NCBI RefSeq assembly: GCF_001905665.1
Contig: NZ_LIVX01000004.1
Coordinates: forward strand, 866,773 to 930,772
Origin: Streptomyces sp. CB02261
GTDB lineage: Bacteria; Actinomycetota; Actinomycetes; Streptomycetales; Streptomycetaceae
Length of the DNA stretch: 64,000 nt
Direction of reading: 5' to 3'
Shown here: positions 8,788 to 17,106 of the stretch, piece by piece
How positions within the stretch are numbered: the stretch's first letter is position 1
How the letters are laid out: each line of letters opens with the position of its first letter
Made by a program: the position numbers and the translations under genes
The notes under the pieces: model-generated
Database searches by the model: none
What the model was told of the DNA's origin: nothing
The model's input: the letters and a program-made list of their open reading frames with translations, nothing else

Positions 8788-9665
8788 GTCGGGGACACCT
8801 TCCGTGACAGGCTCCTGGCCACGGGGTAGACGGCCAGGAGGGAGAACGCGGCGCGGAGGGAGCCGCCGCGTGCGGTCAGCGCCGCCTGCAGCGGGATCAT
8901 GGCGTGGATCCCGGCACCCACCGCGTGCCGCAGCCGGGGGGCGTCGGGGCGGACGGTGGCGGCCAACTGGGCGGAGCCCGCCGCCAGGACGTAACCGCCG
9001 AGCAGCGCGGTCGAGGCGGTCCGGTGGGCACGGGCGGCGGTCGGCGGGGTCAGCGCGGCGCCGACCAGGCCCACCGCACCGGTGGCCGCCAGCGCGCCGG
9101 CCGGCAGCGAGGCGCTCGCGCCGAGGGTCTCCTCGCGGCTCACCGACGTGATCGCGTAGGTGTGCGCGGCGAGGAGGGCCGCCGGAGCGAGGGCGTGCCG
9201 GGACCGCCTGGCCCCCGCGCCCATGAGGACGTCGAGGCCCCGGGCCGCCGCCATCGCGGCGGGCCCGTACGGGGTGTTCTTCAGGGCCAGGTCGTAGGCC
9301 CAGACGGTGGCCGCGAGCGGCACGGCCACCGCCAGGGTGTCCCGGCCCGCGGCCGCCGCCGACACCAGGCCCGCGCCGGTGAGCGCGGCGGCGGTGGCGA
9401 GGGCGGCGCGGGGACTGATCCGACCGGACGGCAGGGGCCGGCCGGGGCGTTCCTCGGCGTCCACCTCCCGGTCCGCGTAGTCGTTGAGCGCCATGCCCGC
9501 CCAGTACAGGCAGGTGGAGGCGAGCGCGAGCCGCGCCGTCCGCCCCGCCGTGACCGGCCGGCCGCTCGCGGCGGCACCGGCGAGCGTGTCCCCCAGGACG
9601 GTCAGCGCGGCCGGGGCCCGTACGAGCTCCAGCACGGCCCGGGCGCCGGCCGCGGCCCCGGTCAC
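8784..9665 (-). CDS. EboC-like UbiA-family prenyltransferase
   Basis: A 293-residue integral membrane protein of the UbiA superfamily with about eight to nine hydrophobic helices. The first Asp-rich motif reads NDYADREVDAEERPGRPLPSG, which carries the polyprenyl-diphosphate/Mg2+ ligands. The second conserved loop is only loosely matched. UbiA enzymes attach a prenyl group to an aromatic or polar acceptor in the membrane. The GTG start at 9665 overlaps the stop of the cyclase gene (GTGA), supporting coupled synthesis. It is the only obvious membrane component of the operon, so it probably anchors or lipid-links the metabolite. Confidence 0.87.
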   Translation of the reverse strand: MTGAAAGARAVLELVRAPAALTVLGDTLAGAAASGRPVTAGRTARLALASTCLYWAGMALNDYADREVDAEERPGRPLPSGRISPRAALATAAALTGAGLVSAAAAGRDTLAVAVPLAATVWAYDLALKNTPYGPAAMAAARGLDVLMGAGARRSRHALAPAALLAAHTYAITSVSREETLGASASLPAGALAATGAVGLVGAALTPPTAARAHRTASTALLGGYVLAAGSAQLAATVRPDAPRLRHAVGAGIHAMIPLQAALTARGGSLRAAFSLLAVYPVARSLSRKVSPT

Positions 9666-10846
9666 CTTCCGTCTCCGGCGTACCAGGCCCGCAGGGCCTC
9701 GAACTGGGTGACCAGACGGTGCTCAGCCGGTGAGCCGTCCGCGTGGAGGGGGTCCTTGAAGAAGAAGGCGAGTTGTTCCTGCGGCCCGACGGCCCCGCGC
9801 TCGCGGGCCCGGGCCAGGAAGCGGGCCAGGTCGAGGACGAGGGGCGCGGCGAGCGCCGAGTCGACGCCTTGCCAGGTGAACTGGAGGGTCATGGCGGTGC
9901 CGAGGAACCCTTCGAACGCGATGTGGTCCCAGGCCGTCTTCCGCTCGCCCATGCTCGGCACGTAGTCGATGTGGGTGAGGCCCTCCACCTGGTCACCGAG
10001 GAGGGCGGTCAGGCCGCTGCGCTTGGAGGTGTTCTTGCTGAGGGCCGCCTCGGGGTCGGCGAGGGTCGCGCCGTCCCCTCCGCCGAGCAGGTTCGTGCCG
10101 GACCAGGACCGCACCCGCAGCGCGCGATGGGCGAACATCGGTCCCAGGGCCGTGCGGACCAGGGTCTCGCCGGTCTTCCCGTCGCTGCCCGCGTACGGCA
10201 GTCCCCGCAGCTCGGCGAGTTCGCGCAGCGCGGGGAGGCGGACGCCGGGGGAGGGCGTGAACTCCACGAATCCGCAGTCGGCCCGCAGGGCCGCGTAGGC
10301 GTACAGCGAACTGGCGGGGAGGACATCGCGGGAGTGGGCCAGGGCCTCCTCCAGGGCGGAGAGGCTCTCGTGCGCGGGGTGCGGGGCGACCGGCGGTTCG
10401 GTGGAGGAGACGTCGACGACCACGACCTGATCGAGATCGTGCCGCTCGCGGAACGCGGCGATGTCCTCGGCGAGGGCCGCGGCCGCCTCCCGCTGGGGCC
10501 GGTCCGAGTCCGTACGGGCTCCCGGCCGGATCTCTGGGTCGGCCGCCCGGAGCGCCGGCTCGACGACGGCGAGGAGGGATCGCGGGAACACGCCGCAGGC
10601 GGCGAGCTGCTCGGCCCGCTTGGGCAGCGGGGTGTCGGTCACGTCGTGGCCGCCGAAGACCAGCCGGTCGAGCGCGGGCAGCCCGGCGGCCGCGAAGACG
10701 TCCAGCTCGGACACCATCCCGACGGGAGGGACGACCGCCGCTCCGACCGCGGCGGCGCCGACGACGGCCGTGGTCGCCACGGAGCCTCGGGCGCCGACGA
10801 ACCACACGCCGGTCCGTCCGGGTCCGCCGGCGGGGGCCTCACTCAT
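9662..10846 (-). CDS. Inositol-3-phosphate-synthase-like cyclase
   Basis: A 394-residue member of the myo-inositol-1-phosphate synthase family, which converts glucose 6-phosphate to a cyclitol phosphate with NAD+ as internal cofactor. Motifs in order are an N-terminal Rossmann strand (VGARGSVA), FGGHDV, VVVVDVSSTEPP, GSDGKTGETLVRT, NLLGGGDG and DYVPSMGERKTAWDHI; the last carries the catalytic Lys. It starts as ATGAGTGA inside the preceding gene. In canonical ebo clusters this position is held by EboD, a dehydroquinate-synthase-like sugar phosphate cyclase. Both are cyclases that make carbocycles from sugar phosphates. The exact stereochemistry and substrate are unknown, and it is unlikely to be the housekeeping enzyme given its setting. 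Confidence 0.88.
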   Translation of the reverse strand: MSEAPAGGPGRTGVWFVGARGSVATTAVVGAAAVGAAVVPPVGMVSELDVFAAAGLPALDRLVFGGHDVTDTPLPKRAEQLAACGVFPRSLLAVVEPALRAADPEIRPGARTDSDRPQREAAAALAEDIAAFRERHDLDQVVVVDVSSTEPPVAPHPAHESLSALEEALAHSRDVLPASSLYAYAALRADCGFVEFTPSPGVRLPALRELAELRGLPYAGSDGKTGETLVRTALGPMFAHRALRVRSWSGTNLLGGGDGATLADPEAALSKNTSKRSGLTALLGDQVEGLTHIDYVPSMGERKTAWDHIAFEGFLGTAMTLQFTWQGVDSALAAPLVLDLARFLARARERGAVGPQEQLAFFFKDPLHADGSPAEHRLVTQFEALRAWYAGDGR

Positions 10847-11870
10847 GACCGGTTCCTTCCTTCGATACGGGGGTGGCGAAAGCGGCGTCGAAGGACGCGG
10901 CGGGGGGCCGGGTCCCGGCGAGGCGCCGGATGAACCCGACCGCCTCGGCGGCGCCGTCCAGGCGGTCCATCCCGGCGTCCTCCCACTCGATGGACACCGG
11001 CCCCTCGTAGCCGATGGAGTTCAGCGCCCGGAAACAGTCCTCCCAGGGCACGTCGCCCCGGCCGGTGGAGACGAAGTCCCAGCCGCGGCGGAGGTCGCCC
11101 CAGGGCAGGTGGGAGGAGAGCCGGCCGCGGCGGCCGTCGCCGACCCGCACGCGGGCGTCCTTGCAGTCGACGTGGTAGATCCGGTCCGCGAACTCCAGGA
11201 TGAAGCTCGCCGGGTCGAGGTCCTGCCAGACCATGTGCGACGGGTCCCAGTTCAGGCCGAAGGAGGGCCGGTGGCCGATGGCGTCGAGGGTTCGCCGTGT
11301 GGTCCAGTAGTCGTAGGCGATCTCGCTCGGGTGGACCTCGAGGGCGAAGCGGACGCCCTGCTCCTCGAAGACGTCGAGGACGGGGTTCCACCGGTCGGCG
11401 AAGTCGCGGTAGCCGGCGTCGATCATGCCCGGAGTGGCCGGCGGGAACATCGCGACGGTGTGCCAGATCGAGGAGCCGGTGAAGCCGACGACGGTGTCGA
11501 CGCCGAGCAGCGCCGCGGCCCTTGCGGTGTCCGCCATCTCGCGCGCCGCGTTGCGGCGTACCGTCTCCGGGTCGTCGGACCACAGGCGCGCCGGGAGGAT
11601 GGCGCGGTGCCGCTCGTCGATCGGGTCGTCACAGACGGCCTGGCCGACGAGGTGGTTGGAGATCGCCCACACCGACAGCCCGTGCCGGTCGAGGACCTCT
11701 CGTCGGCGGCGTACGTAGGAGGGATCGGCGAGGGCGCGGTCGACCTCGAAGTGGTCGCCCCAACAGGCGATCTCCAGGCCGTCGTAGCCCCATCCGGCGG
11801 CCAGTCGGCAGACCTCGCCGAACGGCAGGTCGGCCCACTGCCCGGTGAAGAGGGTGATCGGTCGTGTCAT
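10839..11870 (-). CDS. Sugar phosphate isomerase/epimerase (xylose-isomerase-like TIM barrel)
   Basis: First gene of the overlapping operon, 343 residues. The metal-centre residues typical of this barrel are visible: EVHPSE, NWDPSHM, YHVDCKDA and SIEWED. Such enzymes isomerise or epimerise keto-sugars or inosose. In Streptomyces close relatives usually stand beside Gfo/Idh dehydrogenases and a ROK regulator, and the remains of exactly those neighbours lie upstream here. The ATG at 11870 has an AGAGG ribosome site. The gene may originally have belonged to the decayed sugar operon and now leads the ebo-like operon, or it may supply the cyclase with substrate. Confidence 0.86.
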   Translation of the reverse strand: MTRPITLFTGQWADLPFGEVCRLAAGWGYDGLEIACWGDHFEVDRALADPSYVRRRREVLDRHGLSVWAISNHLVGQAVCDDPIDERHRAILPARLWSDDPETVRRNAAREMADTARAAALLGVDTVVGFTGSSIWHTVAMFPPATPGMIDAGYRDFADRWNPVLDVFEEQGVRFALEVHPSEIAYDYWTTRRTLDAIGHRPSFGLNWDPSHMVWQDLDPASFILEFADRIYHVDCKDARVRVGDGRRGRLSSHLPWGDLRRGWDFVSTGRGDVPWEDCFRALNSIGYEGPVSIEWEDAGMDRLDGAAEAVGFIRRLAGTRPPAASFDAAFATPVSKEGTGHE

Positions 11871-11978
11871 GGCGTGTCCACCTCTGACGTCGAGAGCGGG
11901 TGCGGGTGTCGTGCGGATGCGGGGCCCGGTCCCCACCCGCGGTCGGGTGCGGGCGGACACCGGGTGGGGGGAGAGGAC

Positions 11979-12430
11979 TCAGCCGACCTGGCCGAACCTC
12001 CATCGCCGGCCGTGGAATCCCGGCTGCTTGATCAGGTTCCACTCGACGGTGCCCTCGGGACCGCGGTTCGCGTTCTCCTGGTTCGCGTCGGGCCCGTAGC
12101 CGGCGGTGGAGATCCAGCCCGTCTTCGGGTCGGCCGCGAAGCGGAAGCTGTTGCGGAAGCCCATGGCGTAGATCTCGGGCCGGGTCTTGGCGGTGCCGGG
12201 CGCGAGCAGGTTGCCCGCGGGGATCGTGGAGCCGCCGGCGGCCTCGGTGTGGACGCGCAGGAGCTTGCCGCGCAGGTCGTTGGTGTTGCCGGACGAGCGC
12301 TGGGCGTCGAACCTCTCGCGGCCCGGCCGCTCGTCGATGGGCGAGTAGCCGCTCGAGTGGAACGGGTCGGTGTCGTCGCTTTTCACGGTGAACCGGGTGA
12401 CCCGGCCTTCGACAGGCTCAGCGGGTCGCG
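11979..12430 (-). pseudogene. C-terminal fragment of a secreted glucose/sorbosone-dehydrogenase-type (PQQ, beta-propeller) protein
   Basis: The frame encodes about 140 residues that match the middle of a soluble quinoprotein glucose/sorbosone dehydrogenase: DLRGKLLRVH, PEIYAMGFRNSFRF and WNLIKQPG. In Streptomyces this domain is normally part of a much larger ThuA-domain protein with a signal peptide. Both ends are missing: the frame enters from the Gfo/Idh remnant and stops soon after the conserved block. I read it as a deletion scar, not a functional gene. The join lies between about 12383 and 12430. Confidence 0.75.
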
Positions 12431-12937
12431 TACGAGCGCCTGGGAGCCGCTCCGTCCACCCAGCCACAGCTGCTCGGGGTTCTCCTGGTCGAAGGCGAGA
12501 CTTCCGGCGGCGGCGGACACCTCCAGGAAGAGGCGGTTCTTGCGGCCCGGTGCGACCTGGCTGACGGCGACCGAACCGAGCGCCCCGGAGGCGGTGGCGA
12601 ACTGCACGGTGGCGAGGTCCTCGGTGAGGACCGGCCCGCCGCCCATGCGCCGCGGCACGACCACCGAGGTCTGGGCGCAGAGCCTGGTGATCCGATCCCC
12701 GGTCACGAACTCGACGAGGTCGAACCCGTGCGAGCCGATGTCACCGATGGTGCGTCCGGGACCGCCCTGCTCGGGATCCACCCGCCGGCCCTCCGTGGCG
12801 TTCGCCAGGTCCGCTCCCGCGACGCCCACTAAGCGGGCGCCGGCCTGTCGCGCGGCGCGGGCGTGGATCCGGCCGATGAAGCCAGTTCCAACGATCCCTA
12901 CCCTCACTTCCGCCGACTGTCGTCGTATAGCGAGCAT
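12383..12937 (-). pseudogene. Internally deleted Gfo/Idh/MocA oxidoreductase
   Basis: The N-terminus is a classical NAD(P)-binding Rossmann start (RVGIVGTGFIGRIHARAARQ). After only about 40 residues it jumps to the late C-terminal-domain segment DIGSHGFDLVEFVTG, so about 100 residues including the catalytic EKP region are gone. The 3' end is also cut and runs out of frame into the quinoprotein fragment. With active-site residues missing it cannot be a working dehydrogenase. The gene faces the ROK regulator across a palindromic operator, so it was probably the first gene of the operon that regulator controlled. Confidence 0.75.
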
Positions 12938-12956
12938 GTTTCGGAGCGTAGGGATG

Positions 12957-12997
12957 ACTTATGACGGGCGTCAAGCATAAGTACGCCGAGAGTTATG
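12957..12997. promoter_or_regulatory. Palindromic operator in the ROK/oxidoreductase intergenic region
   Basis: ACTTATG at 12957-12963 is a perfect inverted repeat of CATAAGT at 12976-12982, with a 12-nt spacer. A third half-site, AGTTATG (12991-12997), forms a second, slightly imperfect inverted repeat with the middle arm. The A/T-rich half-sites stand out in GC-rich DNA and lie 51-91 nt before the ROK start. An autoregulatory ROK site is the simplest reading. Confidence 0.65.
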
Positions 12998-13047
12998 ATT
13001 AGTGGATACCGACCAGTCGTCACACCGACGGGGATGGAGACAGGGAG

Positions 13048-14241
13048 TTGACCAACGAACCGGCAGGCGCCGGCGCCCTTCTGGCGATCCTGAGGGACGG
13101 CCGCGCCCGCACGCGCACCGAACTCGTGCAGCTCACCGGCCTCGCCAGGTCGACCGTGACCCAGCGGCTCGACGCCCTGGCGGACCAGCAGTGGATCCGG
13201 CCGACGGACGACGCGATCTTCTCGGGCGGCAGGCCGGCGGTGGCCTTCTCCTTCAACTCCGAGGCGCGGACGGTCCTCGCCGCCGACCTCGGGGTCACGC
13301 ACGCGCGGATCGCCGTCACGGACCTCGCCGGACGGGTGCTCGCCGAACGCGGCCGCGACATCAAGATCACGGAAGGCCCGGAGCGGGTCCTTGGCCGGCT
13401 CGTCGACGAGTTCACGGAACTGCTGACCGAGGCGGGGCGTGCCCTCACGGATGTGTGCGGCGTCGGTATCGGCCTCCCCGGACCCGTCGAGCACACATCG
13501 GGCCGGCCCGTGAATCCGCCGATCATGCCGGGCTGGGACGGCTTCGACGTGCCCGGCTGGCTCGCCCCCCGCCTCGGCGCACCCGTCCTGGTGGACAACG
13601 ACGTCAACATCATGGCCCTCGGCGAACACTGGGCCGCCAGTCCCGAGGTCGAGCACCTCCTCTTCGTGAAGGTCGGCACCGGGATCGGGTGCGGCATCAT
13701 CACGGAACACCGCCTCCATCGGGGCGCCCAGGGTGCCGCCGGCGACATCGGGCACATCCGGGTGGCCGGGGCCGGGAACGAGCCCTGCCGCTGCGGGAAC
13801 ACCGGCTGCCTCGAAGCGGTCGCCGGCGGCGGCGCCCTCGCCGCTCACCTCCGGGACTCGGGCCTCGACGCCGCGGACGGCCGGGACGTGGTCGCCCTCG
13901 TCCGCGCCGGCAACCCGGCCGCGATCCAGATGATCCGCCAGGCGGGCCGCGACATCGGTGACGTCCTGGCCGCGCTGGTGAACTTCTTCAACCCCGGAGT
14001 GATCATCATCGGCGGCGACATCTCGGAAGCCGGAGAGCATCTGCTCGCCGGGGTGCGCGAGGTCATCTACAGCCGCTCCCTCCCGCTGGCCACCCAGCAC
14101 CTCTCCATCCGGGGACGGGAACTCGGCGACCGCGCCGGCGTGATCGGGGCCGCCGTCATGGTCATCGAGCACACCCTCAGCCCGGCGGCGGTCGACCGGG
14201 CCATCGCGACCTCGGACCTGCGGGAGCTCACGCCTTCCTGA
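13048..14241 (+). CDS. ROK-family transcriptional repressor
   Basis: A 397-residue ROK (NagC/XylR-type) regulator. An N-terminal winged helix-turn-helix (about residues 5-65, RTELVQLTGLARSTVTQRLDAL) is followed by an actin-like sugar-binding domain with DLGVTHARIAVTDL, GIGLPGPVE and DNDVNIMALGE. The zinc-binding motif CRCGNTGCLEA is complete, so ligand binding is likely intact. It starts at a TTG with GGAGACAGGGA just upstream. It diverges from the decayed oxidoreductase, with a palindromic operator between. Since its neighbouring operon has collapsed, it may now act elsewhere, for example on the isomerase-led operon beyond the scar. Confidence 0.88.
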   Translation: MTNEPAGAGALLAILRDGRARTRTELVQLTGLARSTVTQRLDALADQQWIRPTDDAIFSGGRPAVAFSFNSEARTVLAADLGVTHARIAVTDLAGRVLAERGRDIKITEGPERVLGRLVDEFTELLTEAGRALTDVCGVGIGLPGPVEHTSGRPVNPPIMPGWDGFDVPGWLAPRLGAPVLVDNDVNIMALGEHWAASPEVEHLLFVKVGTGIGCGIITEHRLHRGAQGAAGDIGHIRVAGAGNEPCRCGNTGCLEAVAGGGALAAHLRDSGLDAADGRDVVALVRAGNPAAIQMIRQAGRDIGDVLAALVNFFNPGVIIIGGDISEAGEHLLAGVREVIYSRSLPLATQHLSIRGRELGDRAGVIGAAVMVIEHTLSPAAVDRAIATSDLRELTPS

Positions 14242-14362
14242 GGGGGACGAGGACGCGCCGCTTCCCGACTCCCGCGCCGACGCTCCGGGTAGTGGCCCGC
14301 GAGACCCCGCGCGGGGTGTTGGCATAAGCGTCCCGGGCCGACGCCCGGCACCCGCACGCGTC

Positions 14363-15082
14363 CTACGGAGACCGTCGGGCACGCGCCCAGGTGAGCTGCT
14401 CCGCGGCGCTGTTCAGGAGCATGTCGAGGACGACGGGGTACGCGCTGTGGGTCATCCGCCCCGCGAGCAGGCCCGCGGTGGCCGCGATGTTCGGGTGGGT
14501 GTCGGCCGGCAGCCGGGCGTAGGTGGAGCTCCACATCTCCTCGTCCGCCGCCCTCGCCTCGTCCGTCAGGGCCAGCGATCCGGCGTCCAGGGCGGCGAAG
14601 GCCAGACTGAGGTCGATGAAGGCGTGGTAGACGACGACCGCGTCCGCGTCCGGGAAGCCCGCGCCGCGCAGGATGCCGAGGATCGTCTCGTCGACCGCGA
14701 TCTCCCGCGGCCGGCCGGTGACCCGGCTCGCGGTCAGGACGGCCGCCTCGGGATGGGTCAGGTAGGACGCGTGGACGGCCAGGCCCAGGGCCCGCAGGTC
14801 GGTCCGCCACTCCCCGGTGGCCGTCCAGGTGTCCAGCGCCCGCCCCATCAGCTCCTCACCGATGGCCCTGGTCAGGTCGTCCAGTCCGGCGAAGTACCGG
14901 TAGAGGGTGCTGGGATCGGCGCCGAGGGCCGCGCCCAGCCTGCGGGCCGTCAGGCCGCTGCTCCCGTGCTCCCGGAGCATCCTCAGCGCGGTCCGCACGA
15001 TCAGCTTCTCGGACAGCACCGTGCCCTGCCGCGTCGGCCGGCGCCTGCGGCGCTCGCTCTCCGGCACCACCGGCTTTCCCAT
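14363..15082 (-). CDS. TetR-family transcriptional regulator
   Basis: A 239-residue TetR-type repressor. The N-terminal helix-turn-helix is clear (LTARRLGAALGADPSTLYRYF), followed by a helical ligand-binding domain of about 150 residues that resembles the C-terminal TetR_C domains of Streptomyces paralogues. The ATG at 15082 is preceded by GGGAGG; an upstream extension has no ribosome site. It diverges from the saccharopine-dehydrogenase-like gene and most likely controls it and itself. Its ligand is unknown. Confidence 0.87.
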   Translation of the reverse strand: MGKPVVPESERRRRRPTRQGTVLSEKLIVRTALRMLREHGSSGLTARRLGAALGADPSTLYRYFAGLDDLTRAIGEELMGRALDTWTATGEWRTDLRALGLAVHASYLTHPEAAVLTASRVTGRPREIAVDETILGILRGAGFPDADAVVVYHAFIDLSLAFAALDAGSLALTDEARAADEEMWSSTYARLPADTHPNIAATAGLLAGRMTHSAYPVVLDMLLNSAAEQLTWARARRSP

Positions 15083-15102
15083 GGCGCTCGCCTCCCAGCT
15101 CC

Positions 15103-15124
15103 GTCCAGTGGACCTTATGCCAAC
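15103..15124. promoter_or_regulatory. Candidate TetR operator between tetR and saccharopine dehydrogenase-like gene
   Basis: GTCCAGTGGAC (15103-15113) is a palindrome with one central base. It abuts CTTATGCCAAC (15114-15124), whose exact inverse GTTGGCATAAG recurs at 14318-14328 just beyond the tetR stop. The cluster overlaps a possible minus-strand -10 (TAAGGT) and is followed by a plus-strand TTGACC -35-like element, so a bound regulator could govern both genes. Confidence 0.5.
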
Positions 15125-15206
15125 GCCATTGACCTTAACCTCCGGCGTCCCGTTGCATCGGTCCAGGCCCGGAGACGCCCGTTTCCGGTGACGAAAGGTG
15201 TGTGAC

Positions 15207-16430
15207 ATGCGAGTACTTCTCGTGGGCGCGGGCGGCGTGGGCACGGCCGTCACCCGGATCGCGGCCCGCCGCGACTTCCTGACCCACATGGTCGTCGCGG
15301 ACTACGACCTGGCGCGCGCCGAGGCGGCGGTCGCGGCGGTCGGCGACCACGGGCACCGGTTCAGCGCCAGGCGCCTGGACGCCTCCGACGAGGACGCGGT
15401 ACGCAAGGTGCTCGCCGAGGAGCGGTGCGACGCCCTGCTCAACGCGACCGATCCGCGCTTCGTGATGCCGCTGTTCCACGCGGCCCGAGCGGCGGGCACC
15501 CACTATCTCGACATGGCGATGTCCCTGTCCGCGCCGCACGCCACCCATCCGTACGAGCGGTGCGGGGTCAAGCTCGGCGACGCGCAGTTCGAGCAGGCCG
15601 GCCTGTGGCAGGAGTCCGGACGGCTCGCCCTGGTCGGCATGGGCGTGGAGCCCGGTCTCTCGGACGTGTTCGCCCGGTACGCGGCGGACGAGCTCTTCGA
15701 CGAGATCGAGGAGATCGGCATCCGCGACGGAGCCGACCTGACCGTCGAGGGCTACGACTTCGCCCCGTCCTTCAACATCTGGACGACCATCGAGGAGTGC
15801 CTCAACCCCCCGGTGGTGTACGAGAAGGACCGCGGCTGGTTCACCACCGCCCCGTTCAGCGAACCGGAGGTCTTCGACTTCCCCGAGGGCATCGGCCCGG
15901 TCGAGTGCGTCAACGTCGAGCATGAGGAGGTCCTGCTCGTCCCGCGCTGGGTCGACGCCCGCCGGGTGACGTTCAAGTACGGCCTCGGCGACGACTTCAT
16001 CGCCAAGCTCAAGACGCTCCACGAGCTCGGCCTGGACTCCACCGAGAAGGTGACCGTCCCCTCGGAACACGGTCCCGTCGAGGTCTCCCCGCGTGACGTG
16101 GTCGCCGCCTGCCTGCCCGACCCGGCCACCCTGGGCGACCGTATGACCGGCAAGACCTGTGCGGGCACCTGGGTCAAGGGCACCAAGGACGGCTCGCCGC
16201 GCGAGGTCTACCTGTACCACGTCGTCGACAACCAGTGGTCCATGCGGGAGTACGGGTCCCAGGCGGTGGTGTGGCAGACCGCCGTCAACCCGGTCGTCGC
16301 CCTCGAACTCGTCGCGGGCGGGGCCTGGTCGGCGAGCGGCGTCCTCGGTCCCGAGGCCCTGCCGCCCCGCCCCTTCCTCGACCTGCTCACCGCGTACGGC
16401 TCGCCGTGGGGCATGCGCGAGGGCGGCTGA
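15207..16430 (+). CDS. Saccharopine dehydrogenase / lysine dehydrogenase family oxidoreductase
   Basis: A 407-residue NAD(P)-dependent protein with an N-terminal Rossmann fold (MRVLLVGAGGVGTAVTRIA) and the saccharopine-dehydrogenase C-terminal domain. Family members oxidise saccharopine or L-lysine, or act on carboxynorspermidine, so the substrate is open. The ATG at 15207 was chosen over the GTG at 15198 because GAAAGG is well placed before it and the Rossmann strand begins at once. Control by the adjacent TetR regulator is inferred from the divergent layout. Confidence 0.85.
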   Translation: MRVLLVGAGGVGTAVTRIAARRDFLTHMVVADYDLARAEAAVAAVGDHGHRFSARRLDASDEDAVRKVLAEERCDALLNATDPRFVMPLFHAARAAGTHYLDMAMSLSAPHATHPYERCGVKLGDAQFEQAGLWQESGRLALVGMGVEPGLSDVFARYAADELFDEIEEIGIRDGADLTVEGYDFAPSFNIWTTIEECLNPPVVYEKDRGWFTTAPFSEPEVFDFPEGIGPVECVNVEHEEVLLVPRWVDARRVTFKYGLGDDFIAKLKTLHELGLDSTEKVTVPSEHGPVEVSPRDVVAACLPDPATLGDRMTGKTCAGTWVKGTKDGSPREVYLYHVVDNQWSMREYGSQAVVWQTAVNPVVALELVAGGAWSASGVLGPEALPPRPFLDLLTAYGSPWGMREGG

Positions 16431-16552
16431 CGGACCTCCCCGAACAGGGCTGGGAAAAGTCGAGTGCAGCGGTGTGAACCGTCCCCGCCGGGCAACAAGC
16501 TGGGTCAGCTCGAAGCCATGGGCCCCGGACGTGCCCGAAGGGAGAAGAGGAC

Positions 16553-16912
16553 ATGTCCCCTGACATCTGGACCTTTTCGGAGACCGCGGTCCACGCGGCC
16601 GACGGCGATCTGACGGGATACAAGGTCGAAGCGACGGACGGAGGCATCGGCAAGGTCGACAAGCACTCGGCCGACGTGGGCCGCTGCCACCTGGTCGTGG
16701 ACACCGGGCCGTGGATCCTCGGCAGGCAGGTCGTGATCCCGGCCGGCGTCGTCACCGCCGTCGACCGGCCGACGGAGACCGTGTTCGTGGGCTGCACCAA
16801 GGAGCAGATCGAGAACGCGCCGGAGTACGTGCCCGAAGCGTCCGACGGTTCGGACGCGTCCGGCCCGCACAAGATGAAGTTCGCCGACTACTACCTGGCG
16901 TTCTTCCGGTAG
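16553..16912 (+). CDS. PRC-barrel domain protein
   Basis: A 119-residue protein built around a PRC-barrel: LTGYKVEATDGGIGKVDKHS, then the strand-rich HLVVDTGPWILGRQVVIPAGVVTAVD, typical of the domain that closes RimM and photosynthetic reaction-centre H subunits. Streptomyces have many single-domain PRC proteins of unknown role. The ATG has GAAGAGG upstream. It is followed 36 nt later by a tiny basic protein on the same strand, and the two probably share a transcript ending at the large hairpin at 17107. Confidence 0.83.
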   Translation: MSPDIWTFSETAVHAADGDLTGYKVEATDGGIGKVDKHSADVGRCHLVVDTGPWILGRQVVIPAGVVTAVDRPTETVFVGCTKEQIENAPEYVPEASDGSDASGPHKMKFADYYLAFFR

Positions 16913-16947
16913 ACGCCGCAGGCACCGTTCGACCACAGGAGGGTTTC

Positions 16948-17097
16948 ATGTCCGCACTGTTGACCCGCATCAAGCGATTCAGCCGCAGCCCCCAGGGCCG
17001 CCGGGCCATGGCGTCGGTGCGCCGCGCCGCCGCCGACCCCAGGAAGCGGTCCCAGGCGCGTCGCCTCCTCGGCAGACTGCGCGGCGGCCACCGCTGA
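16948..17097 (+). CDS. 49-residue arginine-rich small protein
   Basis: A small gene with a good AGGAGGG ribosome site 6 nt before the ATG and a 49-residue product, about one third Arg or Lys (LLTRIKRFSRSPQGRRAMAS... ending GGHR). The high positive charge and helical pattern suggest nucleic-acid or membrane-surface binding. It lies between the PRC-barrel gene and a strong terminator. I recognise no named family. Confidence 0.65.
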   Translation: MSALLTRIKRFSRSPQGRRAMASVRRAAADPRKRSQARRLLGRLRGGHR

Positions 17098-17106
17098 CGA
17101 CGGACC

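Noticed and set aside
9662..10846. Housekeeping myo-inositol-phosphate synthase for mycothiol and phosphatidylinositol
   Set aside because: Its translation is coupled to ebo-like genes on both sides, so a specialised role is more likely, although the reaction may be the same.
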